Origin: Lachnospiraceae bacterium
GTDB lineage: Bacteria; Bacillota; Clostridia; Lachnospirales; Lachnospiraceae
Length of the DNA stretch: 64,000 bases
Assembly: GCA_910575445.1 (NCBI GenBank)
Contig: CAJTFW010000005.1
Coordinates: 1 to 64,000 of the forward strand
Direction of reading: 5' to 3'
Shown piece by piece: positions 27,982-35,711 of the stretch; position 1 is the stretch's first letter, and each line of letters opens with the position of its first letter. The translations under genes were made by a program, and so were the position numbers. The notes beneath the pieces are model-generated. The model ran no database searches and was not told the DNA's origin. It was given only the letters and a program-made list of their open reading frames with translations.

Positions 27982-28431
27982 ATGAAATCTCTAGAAATTG
28001 AGCGAAAGTTCCTAATACACACGCTTCCAGCACAATTAGAAACTTATCCGTTTTATGAAATTGAACAAGGGTATCTATGTACAGAACCTGTTGTACGAAT
28101 TCGAAGACAGGATGATTCGTATTATTTAACTTACAAATCCAAAGGACTTATGGTACGAGAGGAGTATAATCTTTCGCTGACAAAGGAAGCCTATGAGCAT
28201 CTAAAAGCTAAGATAGATGGCCATCTTATCTGCAAGAGACGTTACAAAATCCCCTATCAGTCCTATACCATAGAGCTTGATATCTTCCTAGCACCCCAAA
28301 AAGACCTCTGGCTTGCGGAAGTAGAATTTTCTTCCAAAAGCGATGCGCTTTCCTTTATAGCACCTGACTGGTTTGGCGAAGAGGTCACACATTCTTCTCG
28401 TTATCATAACAGTAATCTAAGTCAGCTTTGA
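27982..28431 (+). CDS. CYTH domain phosphohydrolase
   Basis: 149 aa triphosphate tunnel enzyme. Begins with the diagnostic EIERKFLI; basic tunnel residues appear in VVRIRRQ, YYLTYKSKG and KRRYKIPY, acidic ones in ELDIF and AEVEF. Members hydrolyse inorganic triphosphate or make cAMP; short forms like this are usually triphosphatases. Start ATG 27982 with AAAGGAGG upstream. Confidence 0.88.
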   Translation: MKSLEIERKFLIHTLPAQLETYPFYEIEQGYLCTEPVVRIRRQDDSYYLTYKSKGLMVREEYNLSLTKEAYEHLKAKIDGHLICKRRYKIPYQSYTIELDIFLAPQKDLWLAEVEFSSKSDALSFIAPDWFGEEVTHSSRYHNSNLSQL

Positions 28432-28566
28432 CCTTTTCTTAATCTCTTCTAGCATCTGTTCTGGAGTCTTGGCATCATCGGGTATCTGCATCCTGACAAA
28501 ATACAACCGCAAAATTCGAAGTTGGATGCGGAGCTCGATGTAACATTTTCTAAAAAATCTTTTCAT
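28417..28566 (-). CDS. Small basic protein, tail-to-tail with the CYTH gene
   Basis: 49 aa: Arg/Lys-rich N-terminal half (KRFFRKCYIELRIQLRILRLYF), then a short acidic helix ending KTPEQMLEEIKKRS. AAAGGGG lies just before ATG. The last 15 bases overlap the end of the CYTH gene on the other strand. No family recognised; amphipathic helix may bind membrane or nucleic acid. Confidence 0.45.
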   Translation of the reverse strand: MKRFFRKCYIELRIQLRILRLYFVRMQIPDDAKTPEQMLEEIKKRSKLT

Positions 28567-28732
28567 ATTTTACCCCTTTCTTTTTATTATATCTTTTCTA
28601 ATAGTTACTAAAAAGTAACTATTACTATTATTTTCCTGTATTATAAGCTTTTTATTTCTGTGTTTTGTTGCATCATCCCAATGTAAACAGGGAACTTGTT
28701 ATAATAGCAACGAAACAAGCAAGAGGTGTATT

Positions 28733-29092
28733 ATGACCGACGAAAAAAGTACAGAAATTATTTCTAAAACATTAAAAGAACTTCGTATCCATCTTCATCT
28801 GACGCAAGAACAAATCAGCAAAGACTTAAATATTGCTCGTCAGACTTATTCCTACTTTGAAACAGGAAACAGAACACCAAGTCTTGAGATGGCCCGCAGA
28901 TTGGCAGAGTACCACAATATCACGATTGACCAGTTGGTAAATACGGGAATTCATCCCGCATACAGTGACCCTTTTGATTCTCTGCCAGAGCCATACCAGA
29001 AGATTGTGCGTGCCTATCACAAATTGTCTCCTGGCGCTCAAAAAGAATTTGAAAGTTATCTTGAATATCTAGTGCAAAAAGACCAGAAGTAA
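28733..29092 (+). CDS. XRE-family helix-turn-helix regulator
   Basis: 119 aa. Residues 10-65 form an HTH_3 domain: LRIHLHLTQEQISKDLNIARQTYSYFETGNRTPSLEMARRLA. The C-terminal ~50 residues are helical and may dimerise. A TATAAT box is about 30 bases upstream. Target genes are not evident; the neighbouring pyrC is convergent. Confidence 0.88.
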   Translation: MTDEKSTEIISKTLKELRIHLHLTQEQISKDLNIARQTYSYFETGNRTPSLEMARRLAEYHNITIDQLVNTGIHPAYSDPFDSLPEPYQKIVRAYHKLSPGAQKEFESYLEYLVQKDQK

Positions 29093-29113
29093 CATGCAAA
29101 AACTCCTCTAGGA

Positions 29114-30376
29114 TTACAGACTGTACACGATATTTCCTTCACAGATGGTATAGTAAATCTTTCCTGGAAGCGTCCAGTCTTTAAAAGGCGTATTGGAAGC
29201 TTTTGATGCAAAGGTATGTGGTATCCAACGTTCCTGCTCGGAGAAAATCACAATATCCGCAACCGCCTTTTCTTGAATACTTGCGGGGGTTCTGCGATAG
29301 AAGCGAGCGGGGTTCTCACTCATCAGTGCCAAAAGCTCCATCAAAGAGAGATGTCCTTTCGCCACTAAAGAGTCTATACCAAGTGCAAGAGAAGTCTCAA
29401 GTCCTGTGATACCACTAGGAGCACTTTCTAATGGTCTTGCTTTTTCTTCTGTGGTGTGTGGAGCATGGTCTGTAACAATCATATCAATCGTACCATCTTT
29501 TAACCCTTCAATAATCGCTTGACGGTCTTCTTCCGTACGTACAGGTGGATTCATCCTCGCAAGTGTACCATAGGTTAGGACTGCATCTTCTGTCAGGGTA
29601 AAATGATGCGGGGTTGCTTCTGCATGAATATCAGCTCCCATTCGTTTTGCGAGCCGTACAAGCTCTACGGAGTTTTTTGAACTGATATGTTGGATGCAGA
29701 CAGACGCACCTGTATGCAGTGCCAAGATACAATCTCGTGCTACCATAAGGTCTTCTGCCGTTCTATCAGCACCACCATAGCCAAGCTTTTCGGACACACT
29801 ACCTTTATGGACTCCTGCCGCCTGTACAAAGAGTGGATGTTCTTCATGAAGGCTTAATGGAAGATTTAGTTCTTTCGCCTTTTTCATTGCTTCTAGAAGC
29901 AGTGCTTCATCTAAGAGTGGAATCCCATCATCGGTAAAGCCAGGCGCTTTGGCGGCTGCCATAGCTTCCATATCTACCAATTCCTTACCTTTTAGACCTT
30001 TACTGATTGCAGATGCCTGCAAGATATGAATCTTTGCAGTCTCTGCTTTTTTTTGTATAGCTGTAAGTATTTCTCTATGGTCTACCACTGGATTTGTGTT
30101 GGCCATACAGACTACCGTTGTAAATCCACCTTTGGCGGCAGCAGCAGCTCCGGTCCACAGGTCCTCTTTATCGGTATAGCCTGGGTCACGAAAATGCACA
30201 TGAGCATCCATAAGCCCTGGTGCTATGATAAGGCCTGCACAATCCAGTAGCTTTGCATCGGGTGCGCTAAGGTTGGTGCCTAACTTTATAATCTGGTTGC
30301 CATCAATTAAGACATCTTGTATCTTGTCTACTTTGGTTACTGGGTCTATGACTCTTCCATTTTTTAGTAATAACAT
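29114..30376 (-). CDS. pyrC: Dihydroorotase, class I
   Basis: 420 aa zinc amidohydrolase, third step of pyrimidine synthesis. HxH zinc ligands in LMDAHVHFRDPGYTDKEDL (about residue 57), the carboxylated-lysine equivalent region 'APGFTDDGIP', H in QHISSKNS, H in AEATPHHF and the catalytic Asp in VTDHAPHT. Length and motifs fit the multidomain-type (class I) enzyme. Alone here; no other pyr genes. Confidence 0.92.
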   Translation of the reverse strand: MLLLKNGRVIDPVTKVDKIQDVLIDGNQIIKLGTNLSAPDAKLLDCAGLIIAPGLMDAHVHFRDPGYTDKEDLWTGAAAAAKGGFTTVVCMANTNPVVDHREILTAIQKKAETAKIHILQASAISKGLKGKELVDMEAMAAAKAPGFTDDGIPLLDEALLLEAMKKAKELNLPLSLHEEHPLFVQAAGVHKGSVSEKLGYGGADRTAEDLMVARDCILALHTGASVCIQHISSKNSVELVRLAKRMGADIHAEATPHHFTLTEDAVLTYGTLARMNPPVRTEEDRQAIIEGLKDGTIDMIVTDHAPHTTEEKARPLESAPSGITGLETSLALGIDSLVAKGHLSLMELLALMSENPARFYRRTPASIQEKAVADIVIFSEQERWIPHTFASKASNTPFKDWTLPGKIYYTICEGNIVYSL

Positions 30377-30473
30377 TGGCTTTTCCTCCTAGAGAATGGT
30401 ATATTGTTTTTAGTATAGTATAGTTTTTATAATGGGTCAACGCGATTGAGAGTGTAAGCTTATTTTTGGTGTA

Positions 30474-30525
30474 AGGGACGCTCGCCACGGCCTGGTAGAT
30501 GTTCCCCTCCTGTCCTAGCGTCCGC
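30474..30525 (-). repeat. Intergenic structured repeat, copy 3
   Basis: Same core as copies 1 and 2 with two base changes. The ends form a perfect 7-bp pair, GGACGCT (30476-30482) with AGCGTCC (30517-30523). It lies between the divergent pyrC and CapA-like genes. Confidence 0.6.
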
Positions 30526-30582
30526 AATTTGACTTTGTATCCCATCCATGCTACGATAAGTCTCTAATGAGGTGATAAATTT

Positions 30583-31779
30583 ATGAAACACTCTTTTCTA
30601 AAAGGCCTACTATTAGGAGTTGGCATTGGAAGCTGTTTAGTCTTAGGTCTGTTAGTACACAGTCAAACAGGAAATCTTGAAGAGTTGCCACCCGAAGTAA
30701 AAGTAGCCGAAGAAATAAAGACCGAAGAACCCGCAGATGAAAAAGAATCCACACCAGAGACAACATCCGATGATATGTTGCCAATAGAAGAAGACACTGC
30801 CAACGAGCCTGAAGAAACAGAATCAGAGCCCGAAGAAGATATAGCAGAAGAAAAAAACGTTGTACTTGCCTTTGCTGGTGATGTGATGTTCTCTGAACAA
30901 TATCTTGCCGCTTATGACAGAGATGGTATCTCAGTGTTTGCTGACCCAGAGATGCTCTCTTTTATGCAGGAAGCGGACCTTTTTCTTTTAAATGAAGAAT
31001 TTCCCTTTAGTCTTCAAGGCGAAGCGATGGAGGACAAGCAATATACATTTCGTATAGACCCCAAATATAGCAAAATATTAAAGGATTTGGGAACAGATAT
31101 TGTTACGGTTGCAAATAATCATGCTTTGGATTTTGGAGTAAATGCCTTTTGTGATACTTTAGATACCCTAAAAGAAGCCAAGATTACCTGTATTGGTGGT
31201 GGCTACAATATCGCAGAAGCCTCTGCTCCGGCAGTCTATACCATCCATGGACAGAGTTTTGCCATCTTTGGCGCCACTAGAGTATCGCCATCTTACGACT
31301 GGTATGCCACAGACAGTAAACCTGGTATGTTTCAGACCTACGACCCTACAAGGCTCAATGAAGCCATCGCAAACGCGAAGCAGCAATATGACCATACGAT
31401 TGTCTTTCTCCATTGGGGAATTGAAAGAAATGAGATTCCAGAAGATTATCAGCGTACCCTGGCCAAAGGATATATCGACGCAGGTGCTGATTTGGTGGTG
31501 GGATGTCATCCGCACGTTCTTCAAGGCTTTGAATACTATAAGGGTGTTCCCATTATCTACAGCCTTGGCAACTATCTGTTTGGCAATCGAAGCGGTGAGA
31601 CGGTTCTTCTTCAGACCACTTTTCGCCCTGACCAGTCCGTAGCCATACAGTTGATTCCCTGCAAACGCGTAAATGGTATACTGACAAGAATTCAAGAGCC
31701 AGAAAGCCTGTATCAGCACTTAAACGAGCTTTCTTTTCATACAGAAGTATCAGAAGATGGAGTGCTGGTAGCGCAGTAA
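30583..31779 (+). CDS. CapA-family poly-gamma-glutamate synthesis-like protein
   Basis: 398 aa. N-terminal membrane anchor (residues 8-24), a Glu-rich disordered linker (about 35-85), then a metallophosphoesterase-like CapA domain: LAFAGDVMFSEQ, 'TVANNHALDFG', 'VFLHWGIERNEIP' and 'GCHPHVLQGFE'. Acts outside the membrane; members are tied to poly-gamma-glutamate or other envelope polymer handling. GAGGTG site before ATG. Confidence 0.87.
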   Translation: MKHSFLKGLLLGVGIGSCLVLGLLVHSQTGNLEELPPEVKVAEEIKTEEPADEKESTPETTSDDMLPIEEDTANEPEETESEPEEDIAEEKNVVLAFAGDVMFSEQYLAAYDRDGISVFADPEMLSFMQEADLFLLNEEFPFSLQGEAMEDKQYTFRIDPKYSKILKDLGTDIVTVANNHALDFGVNAFCDTLDTLKEAKITCIGGGYNIAEASAPAVYTIHGQSFAIFGATRVSPSYDWYATDSKPGMFQTYDPTRLNEAIANAKQQYDHTIVFLHWGIERNEIPEDYQRTLAKGYIDAGADLVVGCHPHVLQGFEYYKGVPIIYSLGNYLFGNRSGETVLLQTTFRPDQSVAIQLIPCKRVNGILTRIQEPESLYQHLNELSFHTEVSEDGVLVAQ

Positions 31780-31786
31780 TAACATT

Positions 31787-32280
31787 TTATATCTCTACAA
31801 ACCTCCATATATCTTCTACAAGCAAAAAATCTAACGACCGAATCTGTGAAGAAAGTATGTCATCTGTCAGCATATTGGGGCTTAAATCAACTTCTTCTTT
31901 GAGCTCTCGAATATGTTGCATCGCATAGTCAAAATCTTTTTTCGCTTTGTCAAAACTCTCGATGGAAATCATAAGTTTGCTATTAATAGGGCGAGAGACA
32001 TTGTAATTTCCTTCTTTTTGATATTGAAAAAATGATAGTGATTTTCATTTTGCGAAACAATCACTGCTTGTAAACCATCAAAAATAAAAGATAAATACGC
32101 TTCACAGAATACAGAATAATCATTTATGGTTTTAAAATGACTTTTATCTTTTACCCATTCCATTAACTGAATCAATGTTATCTTATCGATTCCCTTCTTT
32201 TTGAATTCTCTCTATCAAATGCAATCCACTGATCTATCGTGCGGGGCATCACATGGTCTATCCTGTTTATAGCCCACGAA
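31787..32280 (-). pseudogene. Decayed gene(s) next to the IS200/IS605 element
   Basis: Two minus-strand reading frames (31969-32175, TTG start, and 31787-31972) join with an ATGA overlap, and a third piece (about 32196-32280, with HVMPRTIDQWIAFD) reads in another frame. Together they look like one or two old genes broken by frameshift and by the end of the transposon. No family recognised. The last ORF (61 aa, acidic, helical) could still be expressed. Confidence 0.4.
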
Positions 32281-32685
32281 TTATATTCTTGATTTTTTTC
32301 GCATCCATTTATTACAATATTGAATATTCCCATTTACACATTTTGATTTGTAAGAAAATCTATGGGTCTTTTTGGATTTGAATTTTGGATATCCCGTGTG
32401 CTCTTTAAAGAATTTACGATAAGCATTCTCTAAATCTTTCAGTGAGGATTGCAGAGCAGTGGAATCAACTTCTTTTAGCCATTCTAGTTCTGTCTTTAAC
32501 TGTTTCATATCATTTGCACACTGTACATATGTGAAGGTTTCTTTCTTTGCTTCATACCTTTTCATACGTTGTTCTAAATAATAATTATACACAAAACGAC
32601 AGCATCCAAACGTTTTCGCAAGTATTTCTTTTTGCTTTTTATTTGGATATATCCGATACTTATAAGCTTTTTCCACGGACTTCAC
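32281..32685 (-). pseudogene. tnpB: TnpB (IS605 OrfB), truncated
   Basis: 134 aa against the usual ~370-400. Only the N-terminal helix-turn-helix part is left: 'KAYKYRIYPNKKQKEILAKTFGCCRFVYNYYL' and 'YPKFKSKKTHRFSYKSKCVNGNIQ'. After this the frame runs into unrelated sequence and stops. The RuvC nuclease domain and zinc finger are missing, so RNA-guided cleavage is lost. GTG start, two bases after tnpA. Confidence 0.85.
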
Positions 32686-32686
32686 C

Positions 32687-33088
32687 TCACTCTCTTTTCT
32701 GATTTTGAATGTACTTCCTAATTTGTTCTTCTGTATTTTCAGATACGGTTGCTATAAAATAGGACGGATTCCATAAGTGTCCTTCCCATAATTTCTTTCT
32801 TAATTCTTCTTTGTATTCTTTCATTAAAATCCTTGCAGATACTCCCTTTAACGCTTTTATCATATCTGGTATATAGTGCTGTGGAGAACAATTTATAAGT
32901 AGATGGACATGGTCCTTATCCATGTTACATTCTAGTATCTGGAATCCATTATCATCCGCTATTTTATTTAGTATTTCTGCTAATCTTTTTTCTATTTGTC
33001 GTGAAATAAGTTTATGCCTGTATTTCACACACCATACCATATGATACTGAATGGAATATACATATCCTCGCCCATGAGCCACTTCCAT
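32687..33088 (-). mobile_element. tnpA: IS200/IS605-family TnpA transposase
   Basis: 133 aa Y1 HUH transposase that moves single-stranded DNA. HUH motif in KDHVHLLINCSP (about residue 60) and the catalytic Tyr in IRKYIQNQK near the C-terminus are intact, so it could act in trans. Followed at once by truncated tnpB. Confidence 0.92.
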
Positions 33089-33352
33089 ATATTATCACCT
33101 CATGATTATAATAACATATGTAATTTGTAAAATCCAGTATTTTCAATACAATACAGCATATTTTCCATTAACATATGTATGTCAATTCATCCCATGACTG
33201 AATGCTCATGTACGGTAAAGAAGCAAGCAACCGAAAACAAGAGATAGACCGCCAGCACCACACTATTCCGAACCAAAGACCAAAAGAAAAGCATTATGGA
33301 AATGCCGACTGCTACGGAATTCCTCTCATTTCTATATCTATGAGAATATAAT
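33089..33352. other. Left flank of the IS element; no gene seen
   Basis: Contains AT-rich sequence and, at about 33181-33212, a segment resembling the hairpin end of IS200/IS605 elements (TCATCCCATGAC followed by a partner). No supported gene: a 61-residue hydrophobic minus-strand frame lacks a ribosome binding site. Confidence 0.35.
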
Positions 33353-33407
33353 TGAGTTGACTTTATCAACACATGGAGCTATAATATGAGTTGATAAAGT
33401 CAACTCA
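33353..33407 (+). promoter_or_regulatory. Promoter with paired MarR-type operators
   Basis: An 18-bp inverted repeat: TGAGTTGACTTTATCAAC (33353-33370) and its exact complement at 33390-33407. Each arm is itself a dyad GTTGA-N5-TCAAC, so two dimers could bind. TTGACT (33357-33362) and TATAAT (33380-33385) with a 17-base spacer are embedded between, so binding would block RNA polymerase; autorepression by the adjacent MarR protein is expected. Confidence 0.8.
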
Positions 33408-33425
33408 TATAGGGGAGGTAAAACA

Positions 33426-33863
33426 TTGAATGAAGATTTGATAAAAAAAATACGACAGTTTAACCGATACTACACTGTATGGTTAGATGTCATGAATAAA
33501 GGCTATTTAGGGACAAATTTCTCATGGCCTGAATCGAGAGTGCTATTTGAAATATATACTAACCAAGGGATAAATGCCACTGAATTATGTGAGCATCTAA
33601 ACATGGACAAAAGCTATGTGAGTAGAATTCTTGCAAAACTTGAAAAAAAAAGGTTTATAACGAGAAAACTTGTTTCGGGGAGCAAGGGAATTAAGAAATT
33701 ATATTTAACAAACACGGGAAAGGAAGAAGCGAAAAAAATAGACTGGAATGGTGATAAACAGATTTATGAAAAATTAAAAAATATGGATAAAAAAGATTGT
33801 GATAGGTTATGTGAGGCAATGGTATTGATTGAAAGCATATTGCGTAAAAATGACGAAAAGTGA
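33426..33863 (+). CDS. MarR-family transcriptional regulator
   Basis: 145 aa. Winged helix with recognition region 'INATELCEHLNMDKSYVSRILAKLEKKRF' (about residues 49-77) and wing 'SKGIKKLYLTNTG'; long N- and C-terminal dimerisation helices. Start is TTG 33426, 5 bases after GGGGAGGT; no in-frame ATG is near. It probably represses its own operon through the dyads at 33353-33407. DNA is markedly AT-rich, unlike the flanking housekeeping genes, which suggests transfer. Confidence 0.88.
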   Translation: MNEDLIKKIRQFNRYYTVWLDVMNKGYLGTNFSWPESRVLFEIYTNQGINATELCEHLNMDKSYVSRILAKLEKKRFITRKLVSGSKGIKKLYLTNTGKEEAKKIDWNGDKQIYEKLKNMDKKDCDRLCEAMVLIESILRKNDEK

Positions 33864-33886
33864 ATTTGACTTTAGGAGGAACTGTT

Positions 33887-34369
33887 ATGAATATCGAAAT
33901 TGTTTTAGCCTATGTGCATACACAAGAAATAAATGCACTATTTTCAGAATATACAAATATGCTAATAATTAATGATAGTTCATTTCAAAATTATCTTGAT
34001 ATTCAGCATTATGAAGAAGAAATAAATCACTTAGAAAAAAAATATGGTATGCCATCTGGAAGATTATATTTAGCTTATTATAACGGTGAAGCCGCAGGTT
34101 GTATTGGATTGAAAAATATAGACAAAAAGAATTGTGAAATGAAACGTCTTTATGTAAGACCACAATTTAGAGGAAAAAATATTGGTAAACTTCTTGTACA
34201 AAAAATTATAACAGACGCAAAGGAAATTGGTTATTCGTATATGTTGTTAGATACCCTTCCCTTTTTAGAAAAAGCAATTCATATATATGAACAATTTGGT
34301 TTTTACACCATAGATTGTTACAACAATAGTCCTATGAGTACATCAATATACATGAGATTGGATTTATGA
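33887..34369 (+). CDS. GNAT acetyltransferase partner of MarR
   Basis: 160 aa. Acetyl-CoA pyrophosphate loop in 'VRPQFRGKNIGKLLVQ' (about residue 100) and a typical beta5 bulge 'LLDTLPFLEKAIHIYEQFGF'. It is 24 bases after the MarR gene with AGGAGG 6 bases upstream. MarR-GNAT pairs often respond to and modify a small molecule such as an antibiotic; the substrate is unknown. Confidence 0.85.
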   Translation: MNIEIVLAYVHTQEINALFSEYTNMLIINDSSFQNYLDIQHYEEEINHLEKKYGMPSGRLYLAYYNGEAAGCIGLKNIDKKNCEMKRLYVRPQFRGKNIGKLLVQKIITDAKEIGYSYMLLDTLPFLEKAIHIYEQFGFYTIDCYNNSPMSTSIYMRLDL

Positions 34370-34531
34370 TTTTTATTCTATCTTTAGAAATGGCAGAATC
34401 AATTGAACCAGTTAATAATCAGAAAATAGACAGGTTGCGCCCGCCATTAATAGCTCATTTAGTCTTTGATAGATAATCAAGTAACAACAGGAAATCATGT
34501 TGTTTCTTTGAATTATAAGTGCAACTGCTAT
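34370..34531. other. Spacer with no supported gene
   Basis: Between the GNAT gene and the small minus-strand ORF I see only AT-rich sequence without start signals; it may be where the rest of a lost gene stood. Confidence 0.3.
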
Positions 34532-34642
34532 TTAGATGATTAGACAGTTCATATTGATAGACGTAATTTCCCCCGGCGGTGGTCGGGCTTTTTTTGATAA
34601 GTCAATGACCGTCGGATTTTGTCGATACAGTATGTGCTTCAT
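34532..34642 (-). CDS. Short ORF after an attenuator-like leader
   Basis: 36 aa (MKHILYRQNPTVIDLSKKARPPPGE then 11 more). GGAGG is 8 bases before ATG but lies in the loop of a hairpin. It may be a leader peptide, or the 5' stump of a deleted gene. No family recognised. Confidence 0.35.
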   Translation of the reverse strand: MKHILYRQNPTVIDLSKKARPPPGEITSINMNCLII

Positions 34643-34690
34643 GGCGGCTACCTCCTTTAGCCGCCGTACTTACGCAAAAAAATACGGCGG
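34643..34690 (-). promoter_or_regulatory. Two mutually exclusive leader hairpins
   Basis: Hairpin A pairs 34661-34668 with 34683-34690 (8 bp). Hairpin B pairs 34643-34650 with 34658-34665 (8 bp) and presents AAGGAGG in its loop. They share 34661-34665 and cannot form together. On the minus strand A forms first, so it would block B; such pairs are typical of attenuation of resistance genes. Confidence 0.55.
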
Positions 34691-34736
34691 TAGTTTCAGT
34701 AAAATGGTATCGCCGCCGCATGGAATGAGTATAAAT

Positions 34737-34759
34737 CGTATATGGAACGTATATGAAAT
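34737..34759 (-). promoter_or_regulatory. Candidate response-regulator site C
   Basis: Two 11-bp direct repeats, CGTATATGGAA and CGTATATGAAA (34737-34758). TGGAACGTATATGAAAT (34743-34759) is identical over 17 bases to the site before the response regulator gene (37528-37544). Tandem 11-bp repeats are usual for OmpR-type regulators. Confidence 0.6.
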
Positions 34760-34760
34760 T

Positions 34761-34788
34761 AGGCGGTTTTCATTCAGGGAAACCGCCT
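34761..34788. terminator. Hairpin after the lipoprotein gene
   Basis: AGGCGGTTT (34761-34769) pairs perfectly with AAACCGCCT (34780-34788). No long T-run, so termination strength is uncertain. Confidence 0.5.
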
Positions 34789-34806
34789 AACCTAATTTGT
34801 GCTTAT

Positions 34807-35556
34807 CTATTCAATAGCACCATGTTCTAATATTTTATCTGCTTCGCCTTGTGTGAGTACTCCCGCTTTGACCTGTTGCGTCAAGTATTGTTCAACTGCT
34901 TGCGCTGCTCCGTCCGCCGTATCAAAGTATCCTAAATTCACCATAGAACCGTCTGGTAAAGTAATAATAGTAGAACCAAGAGCAGATACAGGTGGGTCAT
35001 TAGTTTCTGGACCAAACACGCCGGAAATTGCGCCGTCAATAGAGCATGGAATAGATTTGGTAAATTGATACCCCTGTTTCATCAATTCAAGTTGCTCCTG
35101 CCATTCCGTATAAAGAGCGTCTACATCTTCCTGCGTCCATGCCCGGCAGTAATAATCTCCATTCATATCTTTATCATAAAATGATTTGTCGTGACTATCA
35201 GCAAGACGTTGATTTTCTTCATATTGTTGTTCTATCCAGTTTTCAAATTCTTCAATACTCCAATATTCAAGCTGAACATAATTGTTGCTGTCATTAGGAG
35301 TGCTTTGAACAACTAATTGTTCTTCAAGTTCAGTAGCCACTTCGTTTGTGTTAGATATAGTTTCTTCTGTTTCATTGATTCTGTCATTTGAGCTGGACGG
35401 AACGTCTGTTGATGCCGCTGGAATGTCCGAAGCAGTGCTGCTTTCGCTTTGCAATTCTCTTGTAATGTTCGGAGTTTTCGTCGTTCCGCAAGCGGTCAGC
35501 GCAAGTGCTACGCTCAAAAGAATAAGAAACACTAATTTGCTTTTTTGATTTTTCAT
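34807..35556 (-). CDS. Accessory lipoprotein downstream of two-component system
   Basis: 249 aa. Signal peptide with lipobox ALTACGTT, a low-complexity Ser/Thr/Glu linker (about residues 25-85), then a folded domain with Trp/Tyr-rich 'YWSIEEFENWIEQQYEENQ' and a C-terminal helix. Family not named with certainty; similar proteins ride on integrative elements beside VanRS-like systems. Its own candidate operator (35619-35641) lies upstream, so it is probably controlled by the adjacent regulator. May be the sensor's accessory ligand-binding protein. Confidence 0.7.
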   Translation of the reverse strand: MKNQKSKLVFLILLSVALALTACGTTKTPNITRELQSESSTASDIPAASTDVPSSSNDRINETEETISNTNEVATELEEQLVVQSTPNDSNNYVQLEYWSIEEFENWIEQQYEENQRLADSHDKSFYDKDMNGDYYCRAWTQEDVDALYTEWQEQLELMKQGYQFTKSIPCSIDGAISGVFGPETNDPPVSALGSTIITLPDGSMVNLGYFDTADGAAQAVEQYLTQQVKAGVLTQGEADKILEHGAIE

Positions 35557-35618
35557 ATTGATGTACCTCCAAAATGTTATTTCACCCTTTTTTGAGTGCA
35601 GTAGTAGAATAGCACCTT

Positions 35619-35641
35619 AATGTGGAGTACATATGGAATGG
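35619..35641 (-). promoter_or_regulatory. Candidate response-regulator site B
   Basis: Matches 18 of 23 positions of the site before the response regulator gene (37524-37546). It lies about 65 bases upstream of the lipoprotein start, where a regulator-dependent promoter would be. Confidence 0.55.
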
Positions 35642-35711
35642 AAATGGAATTGAAGTTTATTTGCTTAATTCAAAAAGGACATTCGCAACTGCGAATGTCC
35701 TGGACAGTATA

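Noticed and set aside
33187-33372. 61-codon hydrophobic minus-strand frame
   Set aside because: No start signal, overlaps the MarR operator; could be an old fragment but cannot be supported.
34536-34790. 84-codon plus-strand frame over the leader hairpins
   Set aside because: No ribosome binding site; composition reflects the GC-rich hairpins and operator of the minus-strand leader.
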